Assembly (NCBI GenBank): GCA_004005435.1
Contig: RZWH01000002.1
Coordinates: 372,001-436,000 of the forward strand
Source of the DNA: Rhodobacteraceae bacterium CCMM004
GTDB taxonomy: Bacteria; Pseudomonadota; Alphaproteobacteria; Rhodobacterales; Rhodobacteraceae
DNA length: 64,000 nucleotides
Direction of reading: 5' to 3'
The notes below the pieces were generated by a model that was given only the letters and a program-made list of their open reading frames with translations, made no database searches and was not told the DNA's origin. This document shows, one piece after another, positions 17,122 to 26,313 of the stretch. The translations under genes were made by a program, and so were the position numbers. How positions within the stretch are numbered: position 1 is the stretch's first letter; every line of letters begins with the position of its first letter.

Positions 17122-18093
17122 ATGAACTTCAGGACATTGACCGCACTGGGCGCCGCCCTCTTGGCGCCGCTGCCGGCCGCGGCCGACGACGACATCAAGA
17201 TCGGCTATATCAACAAGATGGGCGACCACCCCTGGTTCGTGGCCGAAGTCGCGGGCGCCGCCGAGGCCGCCGCGGCGGGTGGCGCCCAGTTCGCCAGCCA
17301 GGACGTGCAGTTCAACGCCGACCTGACGATCACCACGCTCGACACGATGATCGGCGACGGGGTCGACGGCATCGCCATCGTCGTGCCCGACCGCGCCCTC
17401 GGCCCCATCGTGGCCCAGAGGGCGGCCGAGGCGGGCATCCCCCTGGTCGCCGTCGACGACGACATCGTCGACAACGACGGCAACCCGGTCCCCTATGTCG
17501 GTCTGAACGCCTTCGCCATCGGAGAGCGGGTGGGCGAGGAGCTGGCCCAGAAATACGCCGCCGCCGGGTGGGACGCCGGCTCGGTCGGCATCGTCTCGAT
17601 CGAGGACCGCAAGGCCGACACCTGCATGCAGCGCAACGGCGGCGCGGAAAAGGCGCTGTTGGCGAACTCGGACCTCACCGAGGACCAGATCGTGCGCGCC
17701 GCCTACGACAACACCATGGTCAACGCCATCGACGTCATGACCACCACGCTGACGGCCAACCCGCAATACGACAACTGGATCTTCTACGCGTGCAACGACG
17801 ACGGCGTGCTCGGCGCTGCGCGGGCGATGGAGAACTCCGGCTATTCCGCCGACAGCGGGATCGGCATCGGAATCGACGGCAGCCGCGCCTGCGACGCCTT
17901 CGGCAACGGCCGCGAGTCCGCCTACAAGGGCACGATGTGGCTGAACTCGGCCAACCACGGCCGCGACGCGGTGAACCTGCTGCTCGCCGCGATCAAGGAC
18001 GGCGCGGCGCTGCCCATCGCCACCTACTCGGACCCCGAGTTCGTGACCTTCGACAACTTCGACACCTACCGCGACAGGTTGTGCAGCAACTGA
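17122..18093 (+). CDS. Sugar ABC transporter, periplasmic binding protein (arabinose/ribose type)
   Basis: 323 residues. Signal peptide MNFRTLTALGAALLAPLPAAA, then the class I (LacI-like) periplasmic binding fold beginning KIGYINKMGDHPWF, with GDGVDGIAIVVPD and the hinge lines YVGLNAFAIGERVGE and NDDGVLGAARAMENSGY. The start motif resembles L-arabinose-binding proteins. Strong ribosome site GGGAGAGAGA. It delivers sugar to the permease encoded two genes downstream. A strong stem-loop follows the stop and may keep this message more abundant than the rest. Ligand arabinose/galactose-like is inferred from family and neighbours. Confidence 0.87.
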   Translation: MNFRTLTALGAALLAPLPAAADDDIKIGYINKMGDHPWFVAEVAGAAEAAAAGGAQFASQDVQFNADLTITTLDTMIGDGVDGIAIVVPDRALGPIVAQRAAEAGIPLVAVDDDIVDNDGNPVPYVGLNAFAIGERVGEELAQKYAAAGWDAGSVGIVSIEDRKADTCMQRNGGAEKALLANSDLTEDQIVRAAYDNTMVNAIDVMTTTLTANPQYDNWIFYACNDDGVLGAARAMENSGYSADSGIGIGIDGSRACDAFGNGRESAYKGTMWLNSANHGRDAVNLLLAAIKDGAALPIATYSDPEFVTFDNFDTYRDRLCSN

Positions 18094-18101
18094 CGACGCC
18101 G

Positions 18102-18126
18102 GGCGGGCGCACCCGCTGCGCCCGCC
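18102..18126 (+). other. Intercistronic stem-loop after the sugar-binding protein gene
   Basis: Perfect 10-bp stem GGCGGGCGCA / TGCGCCCGCC with loop CCCGC, starting 9 bp after the stop. There is no T-run, so it is not a classic terminator. Such structures between binding-protein and ATPase genes commonly protect the upstream message from 3'-exonucleases or attenuate readthrough; that role is inferred here. Confidence 0.6.
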
Positions 18127-18157
18127 ACCTCCCTTCTCCCCACCCGCGAGGACGGCG

Positions 18158-19666
18158 ATGACCGACCCGTTCGTGAGCACCCAGAGCCTGACCAAGCATT
18201 TCGGTCCGGTCCGGGCCCTGACCGATATCTCCTTCGACGTGCACCCGGGCGAGATCCTCGCCCTGGTCGGCGAAAATGGCGCGGGCAAGTCGACGCTGAT
18301 GCGGCTCCTCGAAGGCGTCTTTCCTCCGACACGGGGAACGATCCGGGTCGAGGGGCGCGAGGTCAGCTTCTCCCAGCCGCGCGACGCCCACCGCGCGGGC
18401 ATTCGGGTGATCCACCAGGAGCCCGAGATCGTGCCCGATCTGACGGTGGCCGAAAACGTCTTTGCCGGCGATCTGCCCCGCAAGGCGCGGTTCTTTCTCG
18501 ACTGGGCGCGGCTCAACCACGACACCGCGGCGCTCCTCAAGAAATTCGGCATCGCGCGCGAACTGCACCCGCGGCAGATGTGCAGCGGCCTGGGCCCCGC
18601 GCAACGGCAGATGATCGAGATCATGCGCGCGGTGCAGGCCGGAGGTCGGCTGGTCGCGTTCGACGAGCCGACCTCGTCGCTGACCGACGAAGAGACCCGG
18701 CGCCTCTTTGCCATCATCCGCGATCTGCGGGCCGAGGGCGTGGCGATCATCTATATCTCCCACCGGCTGGCCGAGATCACGGCGCTGGCCGACCGGGTGG
18801 TGGTGCTGCGCGACGGGGCGCTGGTCGACGACCTGCCCGCCCAAGGCGTGACCGAAGAGCGGATCACCAGACTGATGGTCGGGCGGGCCCTGTCGGACAT
18901 GTTCCCCGACCGTCGGCCAGGCACCGGCCCCGTGGTGCTGAAGGTCGAGGGCCTGACCACCGACCACGTCCGCGACATCTCGCTGGAGCTGCGCGCGGGC
19001 GAGGTGCTGGGCATCGGCGGGCTGATCGGCGCCGGGCGGTCGGAGCTCGCCAAGGGCATCTTCGGGTTCCACCGCCGCAGCGCCGGATCGGTCGCCATCG
19101 ACGGCACCGCCCTGCCCCCGGGCGACACCGCCGCCGCCATCGCCGCCGGCATCGGCTTTGCCCCCGAGGACCGCAAGGAGGAGGCGCTGCTGCTGCTCCA
19201 GACCATCCTCGAAAACGCCGTGCTCTGCGTGCCGGACAAGGTCTCGAACGCGGGCTTTTACGATCGGCGCAAGGCCCGCGACCTGATCTCGCGCATCTCG
19301 GACAAGATGCGGCTCAAGGCGTCGTCGCTCGACGCCCCGGTCACGTCCCTCTCGGGGGGCAACCAGCAAAAGGTCGTGCTGACCCGCTGGCTGGCCTGCG
19401 ATCTCAAGGTGCTGATCCTGGACGAGCCGACCCGCGGCATCGACGTGGGCGCGCGGTCGGAGATCTACGACCTGATCCGCAAGCTGACGGACCACGAGGG
19501 GCTGGGCGTGATCGTGATCTCGTCCGAGATGCCCGAACTCCTGGGCCTGTCGGACCGGATCCTGGTCATGGCCGACGGGCGCCTCCGCGCCGAGTTCGCC
19601 CGCGCCGACGCCAGCGAAGAAGCCATCATGCAGGCCGCCATCCCGCACGGAACCGCCGCGGCCTGA
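18158..19666 (+). CDS. Sugar ABC transporter ATPase (two ABC domains, AraG/RbsA type)
   Basis: 502 residues, standard for the duplicated sugar ATPases. The first domain has Walker A GENGAGKST and Walker B FDEPTSSL. Its signature region reads CSGLGPAQRQM rather than the usual LSVGxxQ. The second domain has a degenerate Walker A (GGLIGAGRSEL), signature LSGGNQQK and Walker B LILDEPTRGIDVG. Such asymmetry is usual in this family. It powers the single permease gene downstream, and lies 64 bp after the binding-protein gene across a stem-loop. Confidence 0.9.
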   Translation: MTDPFVSTQSLTKHFGPVRALTDISFDVHPGEILALVGENGAGKSTLMRLLEGVFPPTRGTIRVEGREVSFSQPRDAHRAGIRVIHQEPEIVPDLTVAENVFAGDLPRKARFFLDWARLNHDTAALLKKFGIARELHPRQMCSGLGPAQRQMIEIMRAVQAGGRLVAFDEPTSSLTDEETRRLFAIIRDLRAEGVAIIYISHRLAEITALADRVVVLRDGALVDDLPAQGVTEERITRLMVGRALSDMFPDRRPGTGPVVLKVEGLTTDHVRDISLELRAGEVLGIGGLIGAGRSELAKGIFGFHRRSAGSVAIDGTALPPGDTAAAIAAGIGFAPEDRKEEALLLLQTILENAVLCVPDKVSNAGFYDRRKARDLISRISDKMRLKASSLDAPVTSLSGGNQQKVVLTRWLACDLKVLILDEPTRGIDVGARSEIYDLIRKLTDHEGLGVIVISSEMPELLGLSDRILVMADGRLRAEFARADASEEAIMQAAIPHGTAAA

Positions 19667-19696
19667 CACAGCCCAGAACAGAAAGCGACGACAGAC

Positions 19697-20680
19697 ATGA
19701 CATCCCTCCGCGACGACCGAGGCGTTTCGGCCCTGCACCGCATCGCCGACCGCATCGGCATCCACAATCTCAGCCTGCTTGTGGCCCTGGTCGCGCTCCT
19801 CGTGATCTTCGGCGCTCTGCGCGGCGACGTCTTCTTCTCCACCCGCAACCTTCTGAACATCGGCATGGGGGTGGCGATCCTGGGCGTCCTGGCGATCTCG
19901 CAGACCGGGGTGATCGTGTCGGGCGGCCTCGACATCTCTGTGGGCTCGATCGTCGGGCTGACCACCGTGGTCACGGCCATGGCGATCCAGGCGACGGGGC
20001 TCTCGGGCGCGGGGATCGTGGCCGCGCTGGTCGTCGGCGGCCTGGCCGGGCTCGCCAACGGCGTGCTGATCACCTATGGCCGGATCAACGCGGTGATCGT
20101 GACCCTGGGAACCATGGCGATCTTTCGCGGGATCGCCTTCATCCTCTCGAACGGGCAGTCGATCTCGATCTTCCAGGACAGCTTTCGCTTCATCGGCACG
20201 GGGCGGCTCCTGGGCCTGCCGATCCCGATCTGGATCCTCGTCGCCGTCGCCGTGGGGTTCTACGTGTTCATGCACAAGAGCATCGTCGGCCGGAACTACT
20301 ATGCCATCGGCGGCAACCCCATCGTCGCGCGGCTGTCGGGGCTGAACATCCCGCGCTACCGCGTGGGCATCTACATCGTCTCAGGCGTGATGGCCGGGGT
20401 GGCGGGGGTTCTGCTGGCCGCACGCACCGGGTCGGGCCAGCCGATCTCGGGCTCCGACGGGCTGGAGCTGGAGGCGATCACGGCGGCCTTTCTCGGCGGC
20501 TGCGCCATGCAGGGAGGACGGGGCACCGTCGTCGGCGCCCTGTTGGGCGTGGCGATCATCGGGGTGCTCAACAACGGCATGATCCTGACCGCCGTGCCCA
20601 CCTTCTATCAGATGCTGGCCAAGGGCACGCTGTTGATCCTCGCCGTGTTCCTGGCGGAATACCGGCTGAACAAGGCCTGA
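19697..20680 (+). CDS. Sugar ABC transporter permease (AraH/RbsC type)
   Basis: 327 residues with about eight to ten hydrophobic segments. Family lines include GGLDISVGSIVGL, GxANGxLITYGRINAVIVTLGTMAIFRGIAF in pieces, GGNPIVARLSGLNI (coupling region) and GGCAMQGGRGTVVGALLGV. It forms the membrane channel, probably as a homodimer, with the ATPase just upstream (30-bp gap). It is the last gene of the operon and converges on rseP with 19 bp between stops and no clear T-run terminator. Confidence 0.9.
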   Translation: MTSLRDDRGVSALHRIADRIGIHNLSLLVALVALLVIFGALRGDVFFSTRNLLNIGMGVAILGVLAISQTGVIVSGGLDISVGSIVGLTTVVTAMAIQATGLSGAGIVAALVVGGLAGLANGVLITYGRINAVIVTLGTMAIFRGIAFILSNGQSISIFQDSFRFIGTGRLLGLPIPIWILVAVAVGFYVFMHKSIVGRNYYAIGGNPIVARLSGLNIPRYRVGIYIVSGVMAGVAGVLLAARTGSGQPISGSDGLELEAITAAFLGGCAMQGGRGTVVGALLGVAIIGVLNNGMILTAVPTFYQMLAKGTLLILAVFLAEYRLNKA

Positions 20681-20699
20681 GACACCGGGGGGGCGGGCC

Positions 20700-22046
20700 T
20701 CAGGGACAGAACAGGTCGTTGCCCAAGGCAAAGATCATCAGCGTCCCGAGGAGCGCCAGTCCGATCGCCATCAGCACGTTCAGCGCCCGTTCGCTGGGCG
20801 GCCGCCCGGTGACCGCCTCGTAGGCGTGGAACACCAGGTGGCCGCCGTCCAGGATCGGGATCGGGAACAGGTTCAACAGACCCACCGCCGTGGACAGCAC
20901 CGCGATGAACCAGATGAAGCTCGCCAACCCCTGGCTGGCCGCCGCACCGCTGGTCTCGGCGATGCCGATGGGACCGCGCAGGTTGCAACTGCTGATCGCT
21001 CCCGCGGCCATGTGATAGAGGCCCGAGAGGGACGAGCGCACGATGAAGACGGTCTGCTCGGCGCCGTAGGCCAATGCGCGGAAGGGTCCGGGCGTCTTGG
21101 TCTCAGGGGTAAAGAACAGCCCCCCCGTCACGCCGATCAGCCAGCGGGTCTCGAACCCGCCGTCGGCGGTGGGGATGTCCATGCGCTTGGGCGTCAGGAC
21201 CACATCGTCGTAGCGGCCGCCGTCCTCGGTCGCGCGCCACACGTTGAGCAGCATGGTGCCGCCGCCGGACCGCCCCACGGCGCTGCGCAGGTCGTCGAAG
21301 ACGTTGATCGGCACGTCGTCGGCGGCGACGATCACGTCGCCCACGCGCATGTCCACATCCATCGCCGCCGACTGCGGCGTCACGCTCGTCACCAGGGCCG
21401 GATAGGGATGCGGCGCGCGCACCTGCACCACATCGCCGTCGCGGCGGACCTCGTAGTCGAGGAGTGGCGCCACCGGCAACTCGGCGATGAAGCCGTCCAT
21501 GCGGTCGAGCGTCGGCACCTCGCGCCCGGCGATGGTCAAGAGCTCGTCGCCCGGGCGCAGCTCCTGCACCTCCGCCGGGAGCGGGCGAACCTCGTCGATG
21601 GTCAGCGGGTCGCTGGCCACGCCCCGCACCATCAGCACCGCGCCGAAGACCAGGATCGACAGGGCAAAGTTGAAGGCCGGTCCCGCCGCCACGGTCGCCG
21701 CCCGCGCCCAGAGAGGCGCGCCGTGCATCGTGTCGCGCCGGGTCGCGGGGTCCAGGCCGGGGGTGTCCGCCTGCCCGACCGAGGCGGGGTTGGCGTCGCC
21801 CTTGAACTTCACGTAGCCGCCCAGAGGCAGTGCGGCGACCTGCCAGAGCGTGCCGCGCCGGTCCCGCCGCGACAACAGCACCGGACCGAAGCCGAGCGAG
21901 AAGACCTCGGCCTTGATCCCGCACCATCGTCCGACGATGTAGTGGCCGTATTCGTGGACCGCGACGATGACGCTAAGCGCGACGACGAAGGCGAGCACGG
22001 TGTAGAGGAAACCGCCGAAGGACGGGATCAGGGAAATGATGTCCAT
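20700..22046 (-). CDS. RIP zinc metalloprotease RseP
   Basis: 448 residues. Site-2-protease-type intramembrane metalloprotease with HEYGH in the first helix (zinc ligands and catalytic glutamate), PDZ sequence in the middle (about residues 120-290) and the third zinc ligand region NLFPIPILDGGH near the C-terminus. It cleaves membrane-anchored anti-sigma factors and leftover signal peptides in the inner membrane. It is last in the pyrH-frr-uppS-cdsA-dxr-rseP block. In many relatives bamA follows; here the next gene is the unrelated, convergent sugar permease. Confidence 0.93.
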   Translation of the reverse strand: MDIISLIPSFGGFLYTVLAFVVALSVIVAVHEYGHYIVGRWCGIKAEVFSLGFGPVLLSRRDRRGTLWQVAALPLGGYVKFKGDANPASVGQADTPGLDPATRRDTMHGAPLWARAATVAAGPAFNFALSILVFGAVLMVRGVASDPLTIDEVRPLPAEVQELRPGDELLTIAGREVPTLDRMDGFIAELPVAPLLDYEVRRDGDVVQVRAPHPYPALVTSVTPQSAAMDVDMRVGDVIVAADDVPINVFDDLRSAVGRSGGGTMLLNVWRATEDGGRYDDVVLTPKRMDIPTADGGFETRWLIGVTGGLFFTPETKTPGPFRALAYGAEQTVFIVRSSLSGLYHMAAGAISSCNLRGPIGIAETSGAAASQGLASFIWFIAVLSTAVGLLNLFPIPILDGGHLVFHAYEAVTGRPPSERALNVLMAIGLALLGTLMIFALGNDLFCP

Positions 22047-22058
22047 GACTCTCGCGTA

Positions 22059-23237
22059 TTAAGGAAGGGCCGCCATCGCCGCACCGGCCCGCTCTCTGGC
22101 CAGATGGTCGGCCTGGCGGACGGTATCAAGCGCGATCACGGCCTTTTCGGGGCGATGGGCGTCGATGTCGCGCGCCATGGCGTCGAGCACCGTCTCGACC
22201 ACCCGCGCCATGTCGAGAAACCCGATCCGCCCGGCGATGAAGGCGTCGAGCGCGGCCTCCTTGGCGGCGTTGAAGACGGCACCGGAGAGCCCGCCTTGCT
22301 CCATCACCCGCCGGGCCAAGCGCAAAGCGGGATAGCGGTCTTCGTCGGGCGTGCGGAACGTCAACTGGCCGATGGCGGCCAGGTCCAGCCGCTCCACCGG
22401 CAGCGCCCGCCGTTCGGGCCAGTTCAGCGCATAGCCGATGGCGTGGCGCATGTCGTGCGGGCCGACATGGGCCATCAGCGCGCCGTCCCGGAACCCGACC
22501 AGCGCATGAACCAGCGACTCAGGGTGCACCAGGGCCTCCACCTGCCGCGGGGCGACGCCGAAAAACTCCTTGGTTTCTATGAGTTCCAGCGCCTTGTTGA
22601 ACAGGCTCGCGCTGTCGATGGTAATCCGCTGCCCCATATCCCAGTTGGGGTGGTTGGCGGCCTCCTGGGGCGTGGCGGCGGCCAACCGGTCGAGCGGCCA
22701 GTCGCGGAACGCCCCGCCGGAGGCGGTGATGACGATGCGCTCGACCGCGCCCAGGTCCTCGCCCACCAGCGCCTGAAAGATCGCCGAGTGCTCGCTGTCC
22801 ACCGGCAGGATCGTGGCCCCGTGCCGCCGCGCGGTGTCCATCAGGAGCGGCCCGGCGGCCACCAGGCTCTCCTTGTTGGCCAGGGCCAGGGTCGTGCCCT
22901 GCTCCAGCGCGGCCAGGCCGGGGGGCAGTCCGGCCGCGCCCACGATGGCCGACATGATCCAGTCGGCGGGCCTGCGGGCGGCATCGCATAGCGCCTCGGC
23001 CCCCGCGGCCGTGGCGATCCCAGTCCCTGCCAGTCGGTCGCGCAGCTCCGGCAGCGCCGCCTCGTGGGCGGTCACCGCGATCTCGGCACGGTGGCGGCGG
23101 GCCTGCTCGGCCAACAGGGCGACGTTGGCCCCACCGGTCAGAGCGACCACGCGATAGGCGTCGGGATCGCGGCCGACGAGGTCCAGGGTGCTGCACCCGA
23201 CCGACCCCGTCGCCCCCAGGACGCTCACCCGCTTCAC
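22059..23237 (-). CDS. 1-deoxy-D-xylulose-5-phosphate reductoisomerase
   Basis: 392 residues. NADPH motif GATGSVGCST at the N-terminus, ALANKESLVAAG, the metal/substrate region VDSEHSAIFQAL, SGGAFRDWP and GQRITIDSASLFNKALELIE mark Dxr. It makes 2-C-methyl-D-erythritol 4-phosphate, the first committed step of the MEP isoprenoid pathway. The GTG start at 23237 overlaps the cdsA stop as GTGA, showing translational coupling. It lies next to uppS, which uses isoprenoid precursors made by this pathway. Confidence 0.94.
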   Translation of the reverse strand: MKRVSVLGATGSVGCSTLDLVGRDPDAYRVVALTGGANVALLAEQARRHRAEIAVTAHEAALPELRDRLAGTGIATAAGAEALCDAARRPADWIMSAIVGAAGLPPGLAALEQGTTLALANKESLVAAGPLLMDTARRHGATILPVDSEHSAIFQALVGEDLGAVERIVITASGGAFRDWPLDRLAAATPQEAANHPNWDMGQRITIDSASLFNKALELIETKEFFGVAPRQVEALVHPESLVHALVGFRDGALMAHVGPHDMRHAIGYALNWPERRALPVERLDLAAIGQLTFRTPDEDRYPALRLARRVMEQGGLSGAVFNAAKEAALDAFIAGRIGFLDMARVVETVLDAMARDIDAHRPEKAVIALDTVRQADHLARERAGAAMAALP

Positions 23238-24022
23238 GGCAGCCCCGGCGGGAAGTCCACCAACTGCTCGACCAGCAAGAGGAACACCGCCGCACCGAGC
23301 ATCCCGTCGAAGCGGTCGAAAAGCCCGCCATGCCCGGGGATCAGGGACGAGCTGTCCTTGACCCCCATGCGGCGCTTGACCGAGCTCTCGGCGATGTCGC
23401 CGATCTGCGAGGCCATGGAGACGGCGATGGAGATGCCAACGATCTGCGCCTTGACCGGGGTGAGGCCGATAAAGATCACGCCGACCCCCGCGGCCGCGAC
23501 CCATCCCGCGACCGTGCCCGCCCAGGTCTTCTTGGGGCTGACGCGGGGCCAGAACTTGGGCCCGCCGATGAACCGCCCGGCGAAGTAGCCGAAGACGTCG
23601 GTGGCGATGACGACCAGCGCCAGCCACAGCATCCAGATGAACCCGAACTCGTCGCGCAGGGCGAAGAGACCGTAGCCCGCCAACAGGATCATCAGGGTAA
23701 AGACGGTGAAGGTCGCGCGGTGCTGAGACAACTGTCCGAATCCGACGAAACAGGGGGCGATCAGGATCGGCAGGGCGTAGCCCGGCGGCAGCAACTCGGC
23801 CACGGCCAGAGCCAGCCCGGCAACGCCCGCGAGCATCAAGGCCGGCGCCTCGCGGTCGAGCATCCGCACCAGTTCCCACACCATCGCGGCGGAAATCACC
23901 ACCGTCAGCACGATAAAGGCGATGCCGCCGAACCACACCGCGGTCAGGCCGATCACGGCCACCGCCCCGCCCGAGGCCAGCCGGACGATCAGGTCGTCCC
24001 ACTGCCCGGCCGCCGTCTTCAT
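23234..24022 (-). CDS. Phosphatidate cytidylyltransferase
   Basis: 262 residues, about eight hydrophobic helices. The C-terminal family signature is visible as SSVKRRMGVKDSSSLIPGHGGLFDRFDG, taken in two parts, together with DVFGYFAGRFIGGPKFWPRVSPKKTW earlier. It makes CDP-diacylglycerol at the inner membrane for phospholipid synthesis. Its ATG at 24022 overlaps the uppS stop as ATGA and its stop overlaps dxr, so the three genes are coupled. Length and motif content are normal. Confidence 0.94.
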   Translation of the reverse strand: MKTAAGQWDDLIVRLASGGAVAVIGLTAVWFGGIAFIVLTVVISAAMVWELVRMLDREAPALMLAGVAGLALAVAELLPPGYALPILIAPCFVGFGQLSQHRATFTVFTLMILLAGYGLFALRDEFGFIWMLWLALVVIATDVFGYFAGRFIGGPKFWPRVSPKKTWAGTVAGWVAAAGVGVIFIGLTPVKAQIVGISIAVSMASQIGDIAESSVKRRMGVKDSSSLIPGHGGLFDRFDGMLGAAVFLLLVEQLVDFPPGLP

Positions 24023-24729
24023 GCGGTCACGGCACCGAAACGGCGGTCGCGGGTCTGATAGCTCGCCAAGATGTCGGCAAAGACCTCGGCGGTGAAGTCC
24101 GGCCAGAGCGTGTCGATGAACTCGTACTCCGCATAGGCCGACTGCCAGAGGAGGAAGTTCGAAATGCGCGCCTCGCCGCTGGTGCGGATCACCAGGTCGG
24201 GGTCGGGCAGGAAACAGGTGTCGAGAAACCGCGCCAGCGTGGTCTCGTCCACCGTCTCGGGATCGAGCCGGCCGGCGGCCACTTCGCGCGCCAGGCGCTT
24301 GGTGGCCCGGCCCAGTTCGTCGCGGCCGCCATAGTTCAGGGCGACGGTGAGGTGGACGCGGTCGTTGTGGCTGGTCAACAGCTCCAACTCGTCCATCAGG
24401 CGGGTCAGCTTGTCGTCGAGCTTGACCCGGTCGCCGATGAAACGCACGCGCACGCCCTCGGCCAGGAGGTCACGCGCTTCACGCTGGATGTAGCGGCGGA
24501 ACAGGCTCATCAGGCCTGCCACCTCGGATTGGGTCCGCTTCCAGTTCTCGGTGGAAAATGCGAATATCGTCAGATACTTGACGCCCAGATCGGGGCACGC
24601 CCTGACCACCTCGCGGACCCGCCTGGCACCGGCGTGGTGGCCGAAGAGGCGCGGCTTGCCCCGCGCCTGGGCCCAGCGCCCGTTGCCGTCCATGATCGCC
24701 GCCACGTGCCGTGGTCCGTCACTCGTCAT
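24019..24729 (-). CDS. Undecaprenyl (polyprenyl) diphosphate synthase
   Basis: 236 residues, typical. Cis-prenyltransferase motifs are intact: AIMDGNGRWA with the catalytic aspartate, GHHAGARRVREVVRAC, FAFSTENWKR, RTSGEARISNFLLWQSAYAE and the final glutamate-containing EFIDTLWPDF. It elongates farnesyl diphosphate to the C55 lipid carrier for cell-wall synthesis. Start ATG 24729 has GAGGACGGCGAG upstream. It lies 38 bp after frr and overlaps cdsA. Confidence 0.95.
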   Translation of the reverse strand: MTSDGPRHVAAIMDGNGRWAQARGKPRLFGHHAGARRVREVVRACPDLGVKYLTIFAFSTENWKRTQSEVAGLMSLFRRYIQREARDLLAEGVRVRFIGDRVKLDDKLTRLMDELELLTSHNDRVHLTVALNYGGRDELGRATKRLAREVAAGRLDPETVDETTLARFLDTCFLPDPDLVIRTSGEARISNFLLWQSAYAEYEFIDTLWPDFTAEVFADILASYQTRDRRFGAVTA

Positions 24730-24767
24730 CTCGCCGTCCTCGCTACTGCCGCCTCCGCCGTCGCCCC

Positions 24768-25334
24768 TCAGACCTGCATGATCTCCGCCTGCTTGGTCTC
24801 CAGGGCCTTGTCGATCGCCGCGATGCCCTTGTCGGTCATCTCCTGCACCTCGGCGCTCCAAATCTTGTGATCGTCTTCGGACATGCCGTTGGCCTTGGCC
24901 TTTTTCAGCTGGTCCATGCCGTCCCGGCGCACGTTGCGGACCGCGACGCGGGCGTTCTCGGCATAAGTCCCCGCGACCTTGGACAACTGCTTGCGCCGTT
25001 CCTCGTTCAACTCGGGGATCGGCAGGCGGATGGTGGTGCCGTCGATCACCGGGTTGATGCCCAGGCCGGACTCGCGGATCGCCTTTTCCGCCTTGCCGAC
25101 CAGGGACTTGTCCCAGATCGAGATGGTGACCATCCGCGGCTCGGGCACGTTGATCGTGCCCACCTGGTTTATCGGCGTCGGCTGGCCATACGCCTCGACC
25201 ATGATCGGTTCGACCATCGAGCCCGAGGCCCGGCCCGTCCTCAGCGACGCGAACTCCTGCCGCAGCGCCGCCATCGCGCCGTCCATGCGGCGCTGGAGGT
25301 CGTCCAGATCCAGCTCGAAATCGTCGTCTGCCAT
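24768..25334 (-). CDS. Ribosome-recycling factor
   Basis: 188 residues, about the usual 185. Family lines visible are [36 protein letters not shown] and [16 protein letters not shown]. With EF-G it splits post-termination ribosomes in the cytoplasm. It lies 140 bp after pyrH and 38 bp before uppS in the same direction, as in most proteobacteria. No anomaly in length or composition. Confidence 0.96.
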   Translation of the reverse strand: MADDDFELDLDDLQRRMDGAMAALRQEFASLRTGRASGSMVEPIMVEAYGQPTPINQVGTINVPEPRMVTISIWDKSLVGKAEKAIRESGLGINPVIDGTTIRLPIPELNEERRKQLSKVAGTYAENARVAVRNVRRDGMDQLKKAKANGMSEDDHKIWSAEVQEMTDKGIAAIDKALETKQAEIMQV

Positions 25335-25474
25335 GCCTGTTCGTATCCGTCCTTATGTCTCCGGCCGCCGGGGCCGGACGCTGTCTTGCCGCGCCTTCTA
25401 CACCGGAAGGGCGGGCCGTGCCAGTCCAACGGCGGGACGGCCCGCGCGGCGCGCAGGATCGCCGCCGCCGCGGC

Positions 25475-26227
25475 TCAGCCGCCGACCACCGTATAGGTCC
25501 CCTGCCCCGCCAGGATGCCGCGAAAGCCCCCGGGCTCGTCCAGGCTGAACACCACGATGGGCAGGTTGTTGTCGCGCGCCAGGGCGATGGCCGAGGCGTC
25601 CATCACGCCCAGATGCTTCTGCAACACCTCGTCATAGGAGACGCGGTCGTAGCGCTTGGCGTCGGGATGCTTGACCGGATCCCTGTCGTAGACCCCGTCG
25701 ACCTTGGTGCCCTTGAAGATCGCCTCGCAGCTCATCTCGTTGGCGCGCAGCGTCGCGGCGGTGTCGGTGGTGAAGTAGGGGTTTCCGGTGCCCGCGGCAA
25801 AGATGATGACGCGGTTCTTCTCCAGATGCCGCACCGCGCGGCGGCGGATATAGGGCTCGCAGACCTGGTCCATCGGGATGGCGCTGATCACCCGGGTGAA
25901 GACCCCCAGCCCCTCCAGCGCCGACTGCATCGCCAGCGCGTTCATCACGGTCGCCAGCATCCCCATGTAGTCGGCCGTGGTCCGCTCCATCCCCTGCGCC
26001 GAGCCCTGGAGCCCGCGAAAGATGTTGCCGCCGCCGATCACCATGCAGATCTGCACCCCCATGGCGTGGACCGACTGCACCTCGCGGGCGATGCGCTCGA
26101 CCGTGGGCGGGTGTAGGCCATAGCCCTGAGGCCCCATCAGCGCCTCGCCGGAAATCTTCAGCAGGACACGCTTGTATTTCGGCGCGGGCGCGTCGCTCGC
26201 CTCTGCCGTGCCGCTCGCCTCGGTCAT
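25475..26227 (-). CDS. UMP kinase
   Basis: 250 residues with a slightly extended N-terminus ([19 protein letters not shown]) before the conserved core [11 protein letters not shown]. Amino-acid-kinase fold with [22 protein letters not shown], and the UMP-binding [13 protein letters not shown]. It phosphorylates UMP to UDP with ATP. The start at 26227 is the first ATG before the conserved region. It is the first gene of the minus-strand block and is divergent from miaA, with 86 bp between starts for both promoters. Confidence 0.95.
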   Translation of the reverse strand: MTEASGTAEASDAPAPKYKRVLLKISGEALMGPQGYGLHPPTVERIAREVQSVHAMGVQICMVIGGGNIFRGLQGSAQGMERTTADYMGMLATVMNALAMQSALEGLGVFTRVISAIPMDQVCEPYIRRRAVRHLEKNRVIIFAAGTGNPYFTTDTAATLRANEMSCEAIFKGTKVDGVYDRDPVKHPDAKRYDRVSYDEVLQKHLGVMDASAIALARDNNLPIVVFSLDEPGGFRGILAGQGTYTVVGG

Positions 26228-26313
26228 GACGCGGTCCTTTCGGGTTGGGGGTTTTGCCTGTGGCGCGAAAATGTCGCAAAAGCCCGCGGTGTGCAATTGC
26301 GCAAGAGGTCCCG

